A stretch of 64,000 bases of DNA, from assembly GCF_000372745.1 (NCBI RefSeq), contig NZ_KB889667.1, positions 1 to 64,000 on the forward strand, given 5' to 3'. Each line of letters begins with the position of its first letter. Position 1 is the first letter of the stretch. The translations under genes were made by a program, and so were the position numbers. Source of the DNA: Embleya scabrispora DSM 41855. GTDB lineage: Bacteria > Actinomycetota > Actinomycetes > Streptomycetales > Streptomycetaceae. Shown piece after piece: positions 28,738 to 37,634 of this stretch. Below the pieces are notes generated by a model, which worked only from the letters and a program-made list of their open reading frames with translations, was not told where the DNA came from and did not search any database.

Positions 28738-29115
28738 CTAGCCGACCTTCATCAGGTCGACCACGAAGATCAGCGTCTCACCGGGCGCGATCGCGCCGGG
28801 CGAGCCGCGGTCGCCGTAGGCCTGGTGCGGCGGGATGACCAGCTTGCGCCGACCGCCGACCTTCATGCCCTGCACACCCTTGTCCCAGCCCTCGATGACC
28901 TGGCCCACACCGAGCCGGAAGTCGAGCGGGGAGTTTCGGTTCCAGGACGCGTCGAACTCCTCGCCGGAGGAGAAGGCGACGCCGACGTAGTGCACGCTGA
29001 CGTTCTGACCCGCCTGCGCCACCGGACCGTCGCCCTCCCAGATCTCGGTGATCTCCAGGTCGGCGGGCACGCCACCCTCGGGGAAGTCGATCTCGGGCTT
29101 CGTAAGCTTGCTCAC
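28738..29115 (-). CDS. FKBP-type peptidyl-prolyl cis-trans isomerase, cytoplasmic
   Basis: A 125-residue single FKBP domain accelerating X-Pro isomerisation. Family segments are VSVHYVGVAFSSGEEFDASW, FRLGVGQVIEGWDKGVQGMKVGGRR and the end LIFVVDLMKV. There is no signal peptide. The start is GTG at 29115. It follows the lipoprotein FKBP by 82 bases, so both compartments are served from one locus. Confidence 0.95.
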   Translation of the reverse strand: MSKLTKPEIDFPEGGVPADLEITEIWEGDGPVAQAGQNVSVHYVGVAFSSGEEFDASWNRNSPLDFRLGVGQVIEGWDKGVQGMKVGGRRKLVIPPHQAYGDRGSPGAIAPGETLIFVVDLMKVG

Positions 29116-29197
29116 AGCTTTATCCGTATCCGTTCGAGTGCTGAATGCGGGACCAACGTACCGGGCCGGGTCGTGCGATCCGTCATTCGACGGGCCG

Positions 29198-30106
29198 TCA
29201 GGCGGCCGTGCCGCCGAGCGCGTCGACGATGTCGACGACGAACACCAGCGGCGCGTTGGCCGGAATGGTCGGCGGCTTGCCCTCGGCGCCGTACGCCTTG
29301 TCGGCGGGCAGCACCAGCAACACGCGGCTGCCGACCTTCTGGCCCACCAGACCCTCGTCCCAGCCGGTCACGACCTGACCGACACCGATCTTGAACGCGG
29401 TCGCGCCGCCGTGGTCCCACGACGAGTCGAACTTGGTGCCCTTGTCGAACAGGCCACCGGTGTACTGGGCGACCAGCGTCTGGCCCTTCTGGACCACCGG
29501 ACCGGTGCCCTCGATCAGCGGCTGCACGGTCAGCTTGGTCGGCGCGGCGGTGCCCGGCGGGATGGTGATCTCCGCGGCCTTGCCGGACTCGACCTTGGCG
29601 ACGGGCAGGCCGGCCGGCGGGGTCACCGCGGCGCCCTTGGCCTCGGCCTTGGCGTCGATCGTCTTGGTCGACTTCAGGTCCAGCACCAGCACGGTGGCCT
29701 GCGTGTCCTGGGTGACCTTGGCCGGCACGACCACGAGCATCCGGGTACCGACCTTCTTGCCGATTATCCCCTGCCCGATCTCCTTCAGGAGTTCCTGGCT
29801 GCCGGCCTGGAAGACCTCGGGGGTCTTGCTGTCGTAGGAGTTGCCGACATCCTTGCCGTCCCAGCCCTTGCCGACGGTGTCCGCGACGACGTAGTCGTCC
29901 TTCTTGATCACCTCGCCGGTGCCCTCGACGAGGATCGTGGACGTCGTCTTGTCGCCCGACTTCCCCTTGGGGATCTTGATGTCCGGCTTCTGCCCGAAGG
30001 CTCCGGTCACGATGGGTTTAACGGTTTTTCCTCCGTCGTCATCGCCACACGCGACCGCGGTGAAGGCCAGTGCGGGGACCAGAAGGAGCGCAGCGAGACG
30101 GCGCAC
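29198..30106 (-). CDS. FKBP-type peptidyl-prolyl isomerase lipoprotein, two FKBP-like domains
   Basis: A 302-residue exported protein with a lipoprotein signal (MRRLAALLLVPALAFTAVAC; lipobox cysteine C20), an acidic linker, a divergent first FKBP-like domain (about 55-175) and a conserved second one (about 200-300) with LVAQYTGGLFDKGTKFDSSW and VVTGWDEGLVGQKVG. It would act as a foldase outside the membrane. It sits between the ABC ATPase and the cytoplasmic FKBP gene in the pafA transcript direction. Confidence 0.93.
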   Translation of the reverse strand: MRRLAALLLVPALAFTAVACGDDDGGKTVKPIVTGAFGQKPDIKIPKGKSGDKTTSTILVEGTGEVIKKDDYVVADTVGKGWDGKDVGNSYDSKTPEVFQAGSQELLKEIGQGIIGKKVGTRMLVVVPAKVTQDTQATVLVLDLKSTKTIDAKAEAKGAAVTPPAGLPVAKVESGKAAEITIPPGTAAPTKLTVQPLIEGTGPVVQKGQTLVAQYTGGLFDKGTKFDSSWDHGGATAFKIGVGQVVTGWDEGLVGQKVGSRVLLVLPADKAYGAEGKPPTIPANAPLVFVVDIVDALGGTAA

Positions 30107-30189
30107 GATGTTCCTCTGCTGAGTTGGACAAGGACCGGGACACTCTATGGGGTCCGGTTGTCAGGACGACGTGAAGACGACAACCGCGT

Positions 30190-31026
30190 TCAGGCAACCT
30201 CGCGACCGGGCCGCTTGAGCCGAGCGGCCCAGCGCCCGTCCTCGCTGCGCACCGACAGCGGGATGCCGAAGCACTCGCTCAGGTTGGCGTCCGTCATCAC
30301 CTCGCGGGCCGGCCCGGCCGCCACGGTCGCGCCGCGGCGCAGCAGCAGCGCGTGGGTCACCGCGCTGGGCAGTTCCTCCAGGTGGTGGGTGACGATCACC
30401 AGGGTCAGCCGCGGGTACTGGCGGGTCAGCGAGTCGATCGCCTCCAGGAGTTCCTCGCGGCTGGGCAGGTCCAGCGCGTTGGCCGGCTCGTCCAGGAGCA
30501 GCAGGCGCGGATCGGGCATCAGCGCGCGGGCGATCCGGGCCCGGCCGCGCTCGCCCTGCGAGCACACCGCGATCTCGCGCTCCGCCAGCCGCTCCAGGCC
30601 CAGCAGCGCGATCAGCTCGGCGGCCCGGCCCCGCTCGGCCGGCCCGTACCTGCCGTACAGCGGCTGCACCGTGCCGCTCGCCCCGGTGAGCACATAGTCG
30701 GTCACCGTCAGGTATTCGGGGATGCGCAGCGCAGCGTTGACCGCGCCCACTCGGGCCCGCACCTCGCGCACGTCCACCCGGCCCAGCTGCTTGCCCAGTA
30801 CGGTCACCGAGCCGTTGCCGGGAAAGCGCAGTGCGCCCGCGAGCGCCAGGATCGTGCTCTTGCCCGCGCCGTTGTGGCCCAGCAGCGCCCAGCGCTCGCC
30901 CTCGCGGACCGTCCAGTCCACGCCGACGAGCATGTCCGTGCGCCCGCCGGGCCCGTGCGCCCACACATCCACCGCGTCGAGCTCGAAGACCGGCGGAGCC
31001 ATGTCCCATGTAGGTGTATCGACCAT
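30190..31026 (-). CDS. ABC transporter ATP-binding protein (stand-alone)
   Basis: A 278-residue ABC ATPase: Walker A GHNGAGKS, Q-loop region, a variant signature CSQGERGRARIAR in place of LSGGQ, Walker B RLLLLDEPANAL and the switch His in VTHHLEELP. No permease or binding protein is adjacent, so transport is not demonstrated. It could also be a soluble ABC protein of the YlmA/ModF-like type. ATG 31026 was chosen; ATG 31002 is an equally possible start with a similarly weak ribosome site. Confidence 0.85.
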   Translation of the reverse strand: MVDTPTWDMAPPVFELDAVDVWAHGPGGRTDMLVGVDWTVREGERWALLGHNGAGKSTILALAGALRFPGNGSVTVLGKQLGRVDVREVRARVGAVNAALRIPEYLTVTDYVLTGASGTVQPLYGRYGPAERGRAAELIALLGLERLAEREIAVCSQGERGRARIARALMPDPRLLLLDEPANALDLPSREELLEAIDSLTRQYPRLTLVIVTHHLEELPSAVTHALLLRRGATVAAGPAREVMTDANLSECFGIPLSVRSEDGRWAARLKRPGREVA

Positions 31027-31107
31027 CGAGCCAGCATGCCACTCGCCCACCCCGCTCCCGGCGTCGGGAGGGGGCGGGCGAGGGCTTCGTCTCACATGCC
31101 GGGCGAC

Positions 31108-32469
31108 TCACATGCTGGAGATCAACTTCTCGACCCGGTCGTCCACCGATCGGAAGGGGTCCTTGCACAGCACGGTGCGCTGTGCCTGGTCGTTGAGCTT
31201 GAGATGCACCCAGTCCACGGTGAAGTCGCGCCGCTGCTCCTGGGCCTTCTTGATGAACTCGCCGCGCAGACGCGCCCGAGTGGTCTGCGGCGGCAGCGAT
31301 TTCGCCTCGAAGATCTTCAGATCGTTGCCGATCCGGTCGATCTGCCCGCGTCTCTCCATCAGGTAGTAGAGACCGCGGCGCCGGTGGATGTCGTGGTAGG
31401 CGAGGTCGATCTGGGCAACCCTCGGCGAGGACATGGGCAGGTTGTGCTTGGCCCGATACCGCTCGATCAGCTGGTACTTGATCACCCAGTCGATCTCACG
31501 CCCGACCAGGTCCAGATTGCCGGAGTCGATCGCGTCGAGCGTGCGCTCCCACAGATCGAGCACCTTCTCCACGGTGCCGGTGCGGATGCCCCGGCGGTCC
31601 GCGAACTCCTGGGCCTTGGTCAGGTATTCCCGCTGGATGTCCAGTGCGCTGGCCTCGCGGCCGTTGGCGAGCCGGACCTTGCGCGAGCCGGTCATGTCGT
31701 GACTGACCTCGCGAATCGCCCGGATCGGGTTCTCCAGGGTCAGGTCCCGCATGACGATGCCGGCCTCGATCATCCGCAGCACCAGATCGGTGGAACCGAC
31801 CTTGAGCAGCGTGGTGGGCTCGGCCATGTTGGAGTCGCCGACGATCACATGCAGCCGCCGATAGCGCTCGGCGTCGGCATGCGGTTCGTCGCGCGTGTTG
31901 ATTATCGGACGGGAACGGGTCGTGGCCGAACTGACGCCTTCCCAAATGTGCTCGGCACGCTGACTGACGCAGTACACCGCACCACGCGGCGTCTGCAGCA
32001 CCTTGCCCGCGCCGCACAACATCTGACGGGTCACCAGGAACGGGATGAGCACATCGGCGAGCCGGGAGAATTCCCCGTGCCGCGCCACCAGATAGTTCTC
32101 GTGGCAACCGTAGGAGTTGCCGGCGGAATCGGTGTTGTTCTTGAAGAGATACACGTCACCCGCGATGCCCTCTTCGTGCAGCCGCCGTTCGGCGTCGACG
32201 AGGAGACCTTCGAGAATGCGCTCACCGGCCTTGTCGTGCACGACAAGTTCCGGCACCGAGTCGCACTCGGGCGTCGCGTATTCGGGGTGGCTGCCCACGT
32301 CCAGATACAGCCGGGCCCCATTGCGTAGGAAGACATTGCTGCTTCGGCCCCACGAAACGACTCGGCGGAAGAGGTAGCGCGCCACCTCGTCCGGGGAGAG
32401 CCTGCGCTGCCCCCGGAACGTACAGGTGACGCCGTACTCGTTCTCCAGCCCGAAGATGCGGCGGTCCAT
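31108..32469 (-). CDS. pafA: Pup--protein ligase
   Basis: A 453-residue ligase that activates the C-terminal Glu of Pup with ATP and joins it to substrate lysines. Glutamine-synthetase-like fold with the Mg/ATP segment [12 protein letters not shown] near the start, [30 protein letters not shown] and [13 protein letters not shown]. The length is that of the mycobacterial enzyme, without the extra Dop loop. The stop lies 81 bases before the ABC ATPase gene; the MFS gene ends 9 bases upstream, suggesting a shared transcript. Confidence 0.97.
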   Translation of the reverse strand: MDRRIFGLENEYGVTCTFRGQRRLSPDEVARYLFRRVVSWGRSSNVFLRNGARLYLDVGSHPEYATPECDSVPELVVHDKAGERILEGLLVDAERRLHEEGIAGDVYLFKNNTDSAGNSYGCHENYLVARHGEFSRLADVLIPFLVTRQMLCGAGKVLQTPRGAVYCVSQRAEHIWEGVSSATTRSRPIINTRDEPHADAERYRRLHVIVGDSNMAEPTTLLKVGSTDLVLRMIEAGIVMRDLTLENPIRAIREVSHDMTGSRKVRLANGREASALDIQREYLTKAQEFADRRGIRTGTVEKVLDLWERTLDAIDSGNLDLVGREIDWVIKYQLIERYRAKHNLPMSSPRVAQIDLAYHDIHRRRGLYYLMERRGQIDRIGNDLKIFEAKSLPPQTTRARLRGEFIKKAQEQRRDFTVDWVHLKLNDQAQRTVLCKDPFRSVDDRVEKLISSM

Positions 32470-32478
32470 GCGGCAACA

Positions 32479-33774
32479 TTACGCCGACGACGGGCCGTTC
32501 CGGGACAACTCCGCGTCGGTGGTTTCCACCAAATGGATCACGTTTGAAATCAGCCGGCCCCGACCGGCCAGCAATACCAGCAATCCGAGCCCCGCGCCGA
32601 CGCCCGCGACCGCGAACGCGCCCCGCGCGCCGGCCACTTCACCGGCCCAGCCGGCCAGCCCCATGCCCAGTGCCGACCCCGCCCCGATCGCCGCCACCAG
32701 CCACGCGAACGCCTCGGTCACCGTGCCACGCGGCGCCAACTCGTCGATCAGGGTGAACACACATGCGATCGCCGGCGCCAGGAACACCCCGGAGAGCACC
32801 GCGAGCGGCATCATCACCCACGGGCCGGGCACCGCCGTCAGCGGCAGGTAACACACCGTCAGCCACAGCATGAACCACAACAACCGCCGGGCCGGCGGGG
32901 TCCGCCAGGCCCGCACCCCGTGCACCAGCCCGCCCAGCAACGCGCCGAAGGACATCGCCGCCAGGAACACCCCGGACAGCGCACCGGAGCCCTCGTGGTC
33001 CGCGTAGGCCACGGCCGCGACGCTGAGCACGCCCAGCGCGACGCCCGCCAACGTGAACGCGACCAGCACCACCCGCAGGCCGGCCGAGCGCAGCGCGCCC
33101 GCCCAGTGCGGGGTGTGCTGCTCGCCGCGCCAGATTCGGGACGGCCGCGCGGTGGCCACGATCACCGTGCCCGCCACGCCGATCAGGCCGGTCAGCAGCA
33201 CGGCCAGCTGCGCCGAGCCCAGCTGCACCACGACCACCACGATCAGCGGCCCCACGGTGAACAGGATCTCCTGCGCGGCGGCGTCCAGGGCGTACGCCGC
33301 CTGCACCCGCTCGGGAGTGAGCACCGAGGGCCACAACGCGCGCAGTCCCGCCTCCAGGGGCGGCGTGGTGAAGCCCGCGACCAGCACCGAGGCGACCGCG
33401 AGCGGCAGCGGATACACCCCCACCAGCGCGAACACCGCGTAGGCCAGCGCCGAGACCACCGCCGAGCCGAGCAGCACGCCGGTCTGCCCACGCCGATCCA
33501 TCCACCGGCCCAGCACCGGCTGCCCGGCCGCACTGGCCAGGCCGTAGACCGCGGACAGCGCGCCCGCGAGCCCGTAGCCGCCACCGTCGGCGCGCACCAG
33601 CAGCAACACGGCCAATGCGCCCATGCCGTTGGGCAATCGGCCGAACAGCGTGCCGCCGAGCAGCCGCGCCGCGTAAGGCACCCGAAGCAGGTCCAGATAG
33701 GTCCGCATCCGCGGTACCGCCCTCCCGTGCCGCGGCAGGCACGCTCCGATCAACTCGTCAAGTGCTGAGGTCAT
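32479..33774 (-). CDS. MFS transporter
   Basis: A 431-residue membrane protein with about 12 hydrophobic spans and the MFS loop motif GRWMDRRGQTG between helices 2 and 3. An efflux-type family is likely; the substrate is unknown. I use ATG 33774 (MTSALDELIG), but ATG 33708 (MRTYLDLLRVPYAARLL) starts closer to the first helix and is a serious alternative. The start overlaps a 14-bp palindrome shared with the divergent LacI gene, so regulation by that repressor is likely. Confidence 0.87.
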   Translation of the reverse strand: MTSALDELIGACLPRHGRAVPRMRTYLDLLRVPYAARLLGGTLFGRLPNGMGALAVLLLVRADGGGYGLAGALSAVYGLASAAGQPVLGRWMDRRGQTGVLLGSAVVSALAYAVFALVGVYPLPLAVASVLVAGFTTPPLEAGLRALWPSVLTPERVQAAYALDAAAQEILFTVGPLIVVVVVQLGSAQLAVLLTGLIGVAGTVIVATARPSRIWRGEQHTPHWAGALRSAGLRVVLVAFTLAGVALGVLSVAAVAYADHEGSGALSGVFLAAMSFGALLGGLVHGVRAWRTPPARRLLWFMLWLTVCYLPLTAVPGPWVMMPLAVLSGVFLAPAIACVFTLIDELAPRGTVTEAFAWLVAAIGAGSALGMGLAGWAGEVAGARGAFAVAGVGAGLGLLVLLAGRGRLISNVIHLVETTDAELSRNGPSSA

Positions 33775-33783
33775 ACGTATGAC
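33770..33783. promoter_or_regulatory. LacI-type palindromic operator candidate
   Basis: GTCATACGTATGAC is a perfect 14-bp palindrome with the central CG step typical of LacI-family operators. It lies in the short gap between the divergent MFS and lacI-type genes, 32 bases before the regulator's ATG and over the upstream MFS start codon. Control of both genes by the adjacent regulator is inferred. Confidence 0.6.
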
Positions 33784-33815
33784 TCCCGCCACCACTGTGC
33801 CGTCGAGCCGACACG

Positions 33816-34895
33816 ATGGCAAGTGGGTTCTACGCTGGGCCCGCACCGTCCCCGACACCGCCCGAGGTCGCCTTGCCGTCGCCCCAGCCCCCCGCCGGTC
33901 GCCCGACCAGCAAGGACGTCGCCAAACACGCCGGCGTGTCGCAGTCCACCGTGTCCCTGGTACTCGCCGAGAAATGGCGCGGCCGGGTCTCCCCCGCCAC
34001 CGTCGAGGCGGTCCGCGACGCGGTCGCGGCGCTCGGCTACCGGCCCAACACCTCAGCCCGCTCGCTGCGCCTGGGCCGGACGCACACGGTGATGCTCGTC
34101 GTGCCCGTGCTCACGTCGCCGTTCTTCGGTGCCGTGCACACCGGGGCCGCACAGGTCGCGGCCGAGCGGGACTTCGGCGTGGTGGTCTACCCCACCCGCG
34201 ACGGCGTCGACCTGACCCCGAACCCCTTCTCCTCGGCCGCCATCGACGGCGTGCTGGCCTCCTCGATGGCCGCCGAACCGCTGGACGTGCTGCGCTCGGC
34301 CGGACCCGGCACCGAGGACCTGCCGCTGGTGATGCTGGACAGCGAACCCGGGCGCGGCGTGCCGACCGTGAACGACGACGTCGCCGACGGCATGCGCACG
34401 CTCGCCGAATACGTGGTCGGCCTCGGCCACCGCCGGGTCGCCCGGCTGCGCTCCGCCGTGCAGACCTGGACCTTCCGCGCCCGGGACGCGGCCTTCCGCG
34501 CCGCGCTCGGGCCCGCCGAGGTGGTCGCCGAGGCCACCGCACCGCTGACCCTGGACGGCGGGCGCGAGGCCGCCCTGACGCTGCTCGCCTCGCCGGCCCG
34601 GCCCACCGTGCTGGTGTGCGACGACGATCTCCAGGCGGCCGGTGCCTACAAGGCGGCCCGCGCGCTCGGGCGCCGGGTGCCCGAGGACGTGTCCGTCACC
34701 GGCTTCGGCGACCTGCGCTACGCACGCGTGGTCGAGCCGGAGCTGACCACCGTGCGACTGCCCGCCGTCGAACTGGGCGCGCGCGGCATGACCGCGCTGC
34801 TCGACCTGCTGGATACCGGCGACGCGGGCCCGGACGTGGTGCTGACCGGCGAACTGCTGGTCCGCGGCTCGACCGCGCCTCCGGCCTCCGGCTGA
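33816..34895 (+). CDS. LacI family transcriptional regulator
   Basis: A 359-residue repressor-type protein. A Pro-rich N-terminal extension precedes the DNA-binding helix-turn-helix (about 29-75: PTSKDVAKHAGVSQSTVSLVL) and hinge helix NTSARSLRLG, then a periplasmic-binding-protein-like effector domain (about 90-350) with DDDLQAAGAYKAAR and VSVTGFGDL. The effector is probably a sugar or nucleoside but unknown. Divergent from the MFS gene. Confidence 0.93.
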   Translation: MASGFYAGPAPSPTPPEVALPSPQPPAGRPTSKDVAKHAGVSQSTVSLVLAEKWRGRVSPATVEAVRDAVAALGYRPNTSARSLRLGRTHTVMLVVPVLTSPFFGAVHTGAAQVAAERDFGVVVYPTRDGVDLTPNPFSSAAIDGVLASSMAAEPLDVLRSAGPGTEDLPLVMLDSEPGRGVPTVNDDVADGMRTLAEYVVGLGHRRVARLRSAVQTWTFRARDAAFRAALGPAEVVAEATAPLTLDGGREAALTLLASPARPTVLVCDDDLQAAGAYKAARALGRRVPEDVSVTGFGDLRYARVVEPELTTVRLPAVELGARGMTALLDLLDTGDAGPDVVLTGELLVRGSTAPPASG

Positions 34896-34941
34896 ACCCG
34901 GCCCGGGGCCGGTCCGGGCGGCTGTGGGACCCGGAACGCGT

Positions 34942-34976
34942 CAGGGCCCGCGCACCGACGCGGTACGCGGGCCCTG
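34942..34976. terminator. Bidirectional terminator between lacI-type gene and prcA
   Basis: 11-bp inverted repeat CAGGGCCCGCG (34942-34952) / CGCGGGCCCTG (34966-34976) with a 13-base loop between two converging genes. Confidence 0.7.
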
Positions 34977-34990
34977 TGACGTGCGCGGGA

Positions 34991-35776
34991 CTACTCCTCG
35001 CCGGTCTCCGGCGTGGCCTCGGGCGCGGTCTGGGCCGTCCCCTCCTCGGCAACCTCGACCACCTCGGCGGCCGGCTCCGCCTCGCCGAGCAGGCGGGTCA
35101 GCTGACCGCCCACCAGGCGCTTGAACTTGCGCTGCTGCGGCCGGGTCCGGTCCAGCGTGGCGACCTCCAACTGCGAGGCCGTGATCGAGCGCTTCTCGCC
35201 CACGCCGTCGCGCGAGAGCGCGTCGACCGCGACCTTGAGCGCGGCCTCGAGGGTGAGCCCCTCGCGGTGGTGGCGCTTGAGCTGCTCGGTGATCTGCTCG
35301 ACGTTGCCGCCCATGGCGACGTAGTTGTGCTCGTCGGCCACCGAGCCGTCGTAGGTGAGCCGATAGATCTGGTCGTCCTCGGGCGCGCTGCCGACCTCGG
35401 CGACGATCAGCTCCACCTCGTACGGCTTCTCGCCGCCACTGGAGAAGATCGTGCCCAGCGTCTGCGCGTACACGTTCGCCAACCCGCGGGCGGTGACGTC
35501 GTTGCGCGCGTACGAGTAGCCGCGGATGTCGGCGTAGCGCACGCCGCCGATCCGCAGGTTCTCGAACTCGTTGTACTTGCCGACCGCGGCGAACGCGATG
35601 CGGTCGTAGATCTCGCTGATCTTGTGCAGGGCGCGGGAGTAGTTCTCCGCCACGAACAGGATGCCGTCCGCGTAGGTCAGCACGACCACGCTGCGGCCGC
35701 GGGCGATGCCCTTGCGGGCATAGTCGGCCCGGTCCGCCATGGCCTGCTGCGGCGACACATAGAAGGGCGTCGTCAC
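34991..35776 (-). CDS. prcA: Proteasome subunit alpha
   Basis: The alpha subunit (261 aa) that forms the outer heptameric rings of the 20S core and the gated entry pore. It begins [27 protein letters not shown], the alpha N-terminal segment that closes the gate, followed by the NTN-hydrolase fold without a catalytic Thr. The Ala/Glu-rich tail after about residue 232 is typical of streptomycetes. 64 bases after prcB. Confidence 0.97.
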   Translation of the reverse strand: MTTPFYVSPQQAMADRADYARKGIARGRSVVVLTYADGILFVAENYSRALHKISEIYDRIAFAAVGKYNEFENLRIGGVRYADIRGYSYARNDVTARGLANVYAQTLGTIFSSGGEKPYEVELIVAEVGSAPEDDQIYRLTYDGSVADEHNYVAMGGNVEQITEQLKRHHREGLTLEAALKVAVDALSRDGVGEKRSITASQLEVATLDRTRPQQRKFKRLVGGQLTRLLGEAEPAAEVVEVAEEGTAQTAPEATPETGEE

Positions 35777-35840
35777 CGTGGAGTCCTTTTCGTCGGAGCC
35801 GGTCTCGAAGGGTCGGCTGGTCGGGTCCTCGACATCGGGG

Positions 35841-36686
35841 TCACGTCAGCGGCGCGGTCGGGCCGTTGGGGTCGTCCATCCGGGCGTCGACCACGGTGCG
35901 GACGATCTCGCCGACCTCCTCCGAGGTGAGCCGGCGGATGCCGTCCTCGGTCACCAGGGTCACCACCGGGTAGATCCGCCGGGTCAGGTCCGGCCCACCG
36001 GTGGCGGAGTCGTCGTCGGCCGCGTCGTAGAGCGCCTGGATGCACACCGTCACGATGCCCTCGGCGTCCAGGCCGGGGCGGTACAGCTTCTTCAGCGCGC
36101 CGCGGGCGAACAGCGAGCCCGAACCCACCGAGTGGAAGCCGTGCTCCTCGGATCGGCCACCGGTGATGTCGTAGCTGAAGATCCGCCCGGTCCCGCCGTC
36201 CACGTCGAAGCCGGCGAACAGCGGCACCACCGCGAGGCCCTGCATGGCCATCCCGAGGTTGCCGCGGATCATCTGCGACAGTCGGTTGGCCTTGCCCTCG
36301 AGGGACAGCGTGGTGCCCTCGATCTTCTCGTAGTGCTCCAGCTCGACCTGGAACAGCCGGACCATCTCGACCGCGAGGCCGGCGGTGCCGGCGATGCCCA
36401 CGACCGAGTACTCGTCGGCCGGGAACACCTTCTCGATGTCCCGCTGTGCGATCAGGTTCCCCATCGTGGCGCGCCGGTCGCCGGCCATCACCACGCCACC
36501 GTCGAACGTCGCGGTCACGATCGTCGTGCCGTGCGGCGCCTCGATCGTCACGGGCTGCACCGGAGGCGTCCTACGCGCGGGCAACAGTTCGGGCCGGTAG
36601 GCGTCGAGAAATTCGGCGAACGAGGACGACCCGGGGGTCAGGAAGGCAGCCGGTAGACGCCCGGTGCCACGAGTGTTGGCTTCCAC
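35841..36686 (-). CDS. prcB: Proteasome subunit beta (catalytic)
   Basis: The catalytic beta subunit (281 aa). A 53-residue propeptide ([16 protein letters not shown]...) ends at PHG; cleavage before T54 of [12 protein letters not shown] exposes the N-terminal nucleophile. D/K active-site partners lie in GDRRATMG. The start overlaps the end of the endonuclease VII-like gene by 49 bases, implying translational coupling. The conserved propeptide start supports this ATG. Confidence 0.97.
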   Translation of the reverse strand: MEANTRGTGRLPAAFLTPGSSSFAEFLDAYRPELLPARRTPPVQPVTIEAPHGTTIVTATFDGGVVMAGDRRATMGNLIAQRDIEKVFPADEYSVVGIAGTAGLAVEMVRLFQVELEHYEKIEGTTLSLEGKANRLSQMIRGNLGMAMQGLAVVPLFAGFDVDGGTGRIFSYDITGGRSEEHGFHSVGSGSLFARGALKKLYRPGLDAEGIVTVCIQALYDAADDDSATGGPDLTRRIYPVVTLVTEDGIRRLTSEEVGEIVRTVVDARMDDPNGPTAPLT

Positions 36687-37243
36687 ACGATCCCTTCCAC
36701 ATAGGTTGCGGCCCGGCGCAACGCGTCGGGTCGATCCTTGAACATGCCCAGTGCGGCATTGCAGTTGAAGCAGAGTACGGCTCGGACCCTACCGGTTTCG
36801 TGATCATGATCGACGTGTTCGAGCTTGGTGGACTGACAGATCGGACATACGCCCATTTGGTCGGCCGTCATGCGCTGCACGTCGGCCTCGGTGAGGCCGT
36901 ATTTGCGCATGAGATGCCCGGCGCGACCGTCGACTTTACGACACGGCTTACAACGCGCTGCGAGACCGTCCCATTGTCGGGAACTTTTATGCCACTCGGA
37001 ATGCGGTTTGATCTGTTCACATTTCGGACAGCGCTTATGACCGTCCGGTACATCAATCTTCGGACGGACCTTGAACCCCGCGCGCTCGCGCCGGGCGCGA
37101 TAGGCGTCCGCGTCGCGCTTGCGAAAGCACACACGGCAATACCATGAAAGCCCGTCAGGATTCCCCGCGCTGCGCCTGAAATCCTGAGCAGGCTTCCAAG
37201 CCTTGCAATCAGGGCATTCCTTGCCCGATTTCAAATCGGACAT
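36638..37243 (-). CDS. Endonuclease VII-like HNH nuclease with zinc fingers
   Basis: A 201-residue protein with two Cys4 zinc-ribbon-like units (CPDC...CRVC at about 10-39; CPKC...CKPC at about 72-101) and a C-terminal His-Me/HNH domain similar to phage T4 recombination endonuclease [22 protein letters not shown] then LCFNCN and LGMFKD. It would cut branched or damaged DNA. It lies 6 bases after pup and overlaps prcB by 49 bases. Its GC content is only about 55-58% against roughly 70% in dop and prcBA, which suggests later acquisition. A proteasome role is not shown by sequence. Confidence 0.85.
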   Translation of the reverse strand: MSDLKSGKECPDCKAWKPAQDFRRSAGNPDGLSWYCRVCFRKRDADAYRARRERAGFKVRPKIDVPDGHKRCPKCEQIKPHSEWHKSSRQWDGLAARCKPCRKVDGRAGHLMRKYGLTEADVQRMTADQMGVCPICQSTKLEHVDHDHETGRVRAVLCFNCNAALGMFKDRPDALRRAATYVEGIVWKPTLVAPGVYRLPS

Positions 37244-37249
37244 TTAGTG

Positions 37250-37459
37250 CTATTCCCCACCTTTCTGCACAAAGCCCCGCACGAATTCCTCGGCGTTCTC
37301 CTCGAGGACCTCATCGATTTCGTCCAATACCGAGTCGACGTCGTCCGTCAACTTCTCGTGTCGTTCCTGCACGTCGGACTGCGCTTCGGCAGTGGTCTCC
37401 TCGACCTCTTCCGAGCGCTTAGTCGCGCGCTGTTGTCCGCCGCTGTCCTTAGTGGCCAT
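37250..37459 (-). CDS. pup: Prokaryotic ubiquitin-like protein Pup
   Basis: Pup (69 aa from ATG 37459, MATKDSGG), an intrinsically disordered tag. The central helix-forming part (about 30-55: VDSVLDEIDEVLEENAEEF) binds the Mpa/ARC coiled coil, and the end VRGFVQKGGE is the ligation site. The C-terminal residue is Glu (GAA), so this Pup can be ligated without prior deamidation, unlike GGQ-ending mycobacterial Pup. An in-frame ATG three codons upstream is possible. GGTGGGG precedes the start. Confidence 0.96.
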   Translation of the reverse strand: MATKDSGGQQRATKRSEEVEETTAEAQSDVQERHEKLTDDVDSVLDEIDEVLEENAEEFVRGFVQKGGE

Positions 37460-37522
37460 GTCACTCACCCCACCTTGTGATCATTTCCTTGAACCGGTGC
37501 CTATCCATTCCCCGGAGCATCC

Positions 37523-37552
37523 ACACCCCCGATCCCGAAGGATCGGGGGTGT
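37523..37552 (-). terminator. UUCG-capped hairpin between dop and pup
   Basis: Perfect 13-bp stem ACACCCCCGATCC/GGATCGGGGGTGT; on the minus-strand transcript the loop is TTCG closed by C-G, an extra-stable tetraloop. It lies 64 bases upstream of the pup start. It may end dop transcripts, or protect or process a dop-pup mRNA. Confidence 0.6.
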
Positions 37553-37600
37553 AAGTGCCAACGAGTGTCGGATGCCAGGTGTTCCGGAAGGGGATTTATC

Positions 37601-37631
37601 CGTTCGTTCGCTTTGTTCCCGCGAACGAACG
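37601..37631 (-). terminator. Hairpin immediately after dop
   Basis: Perfect 11-bp stem CGTTCGTTCGC (37601-37611) / GCGAACGAACG (37621-37631), 9-base loop, starting 4 bases beyond the dop stop. Together with the next hairpin it separates dop from pup. Confidence 0.6.
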
Positions 37632-37634
37632 AGG

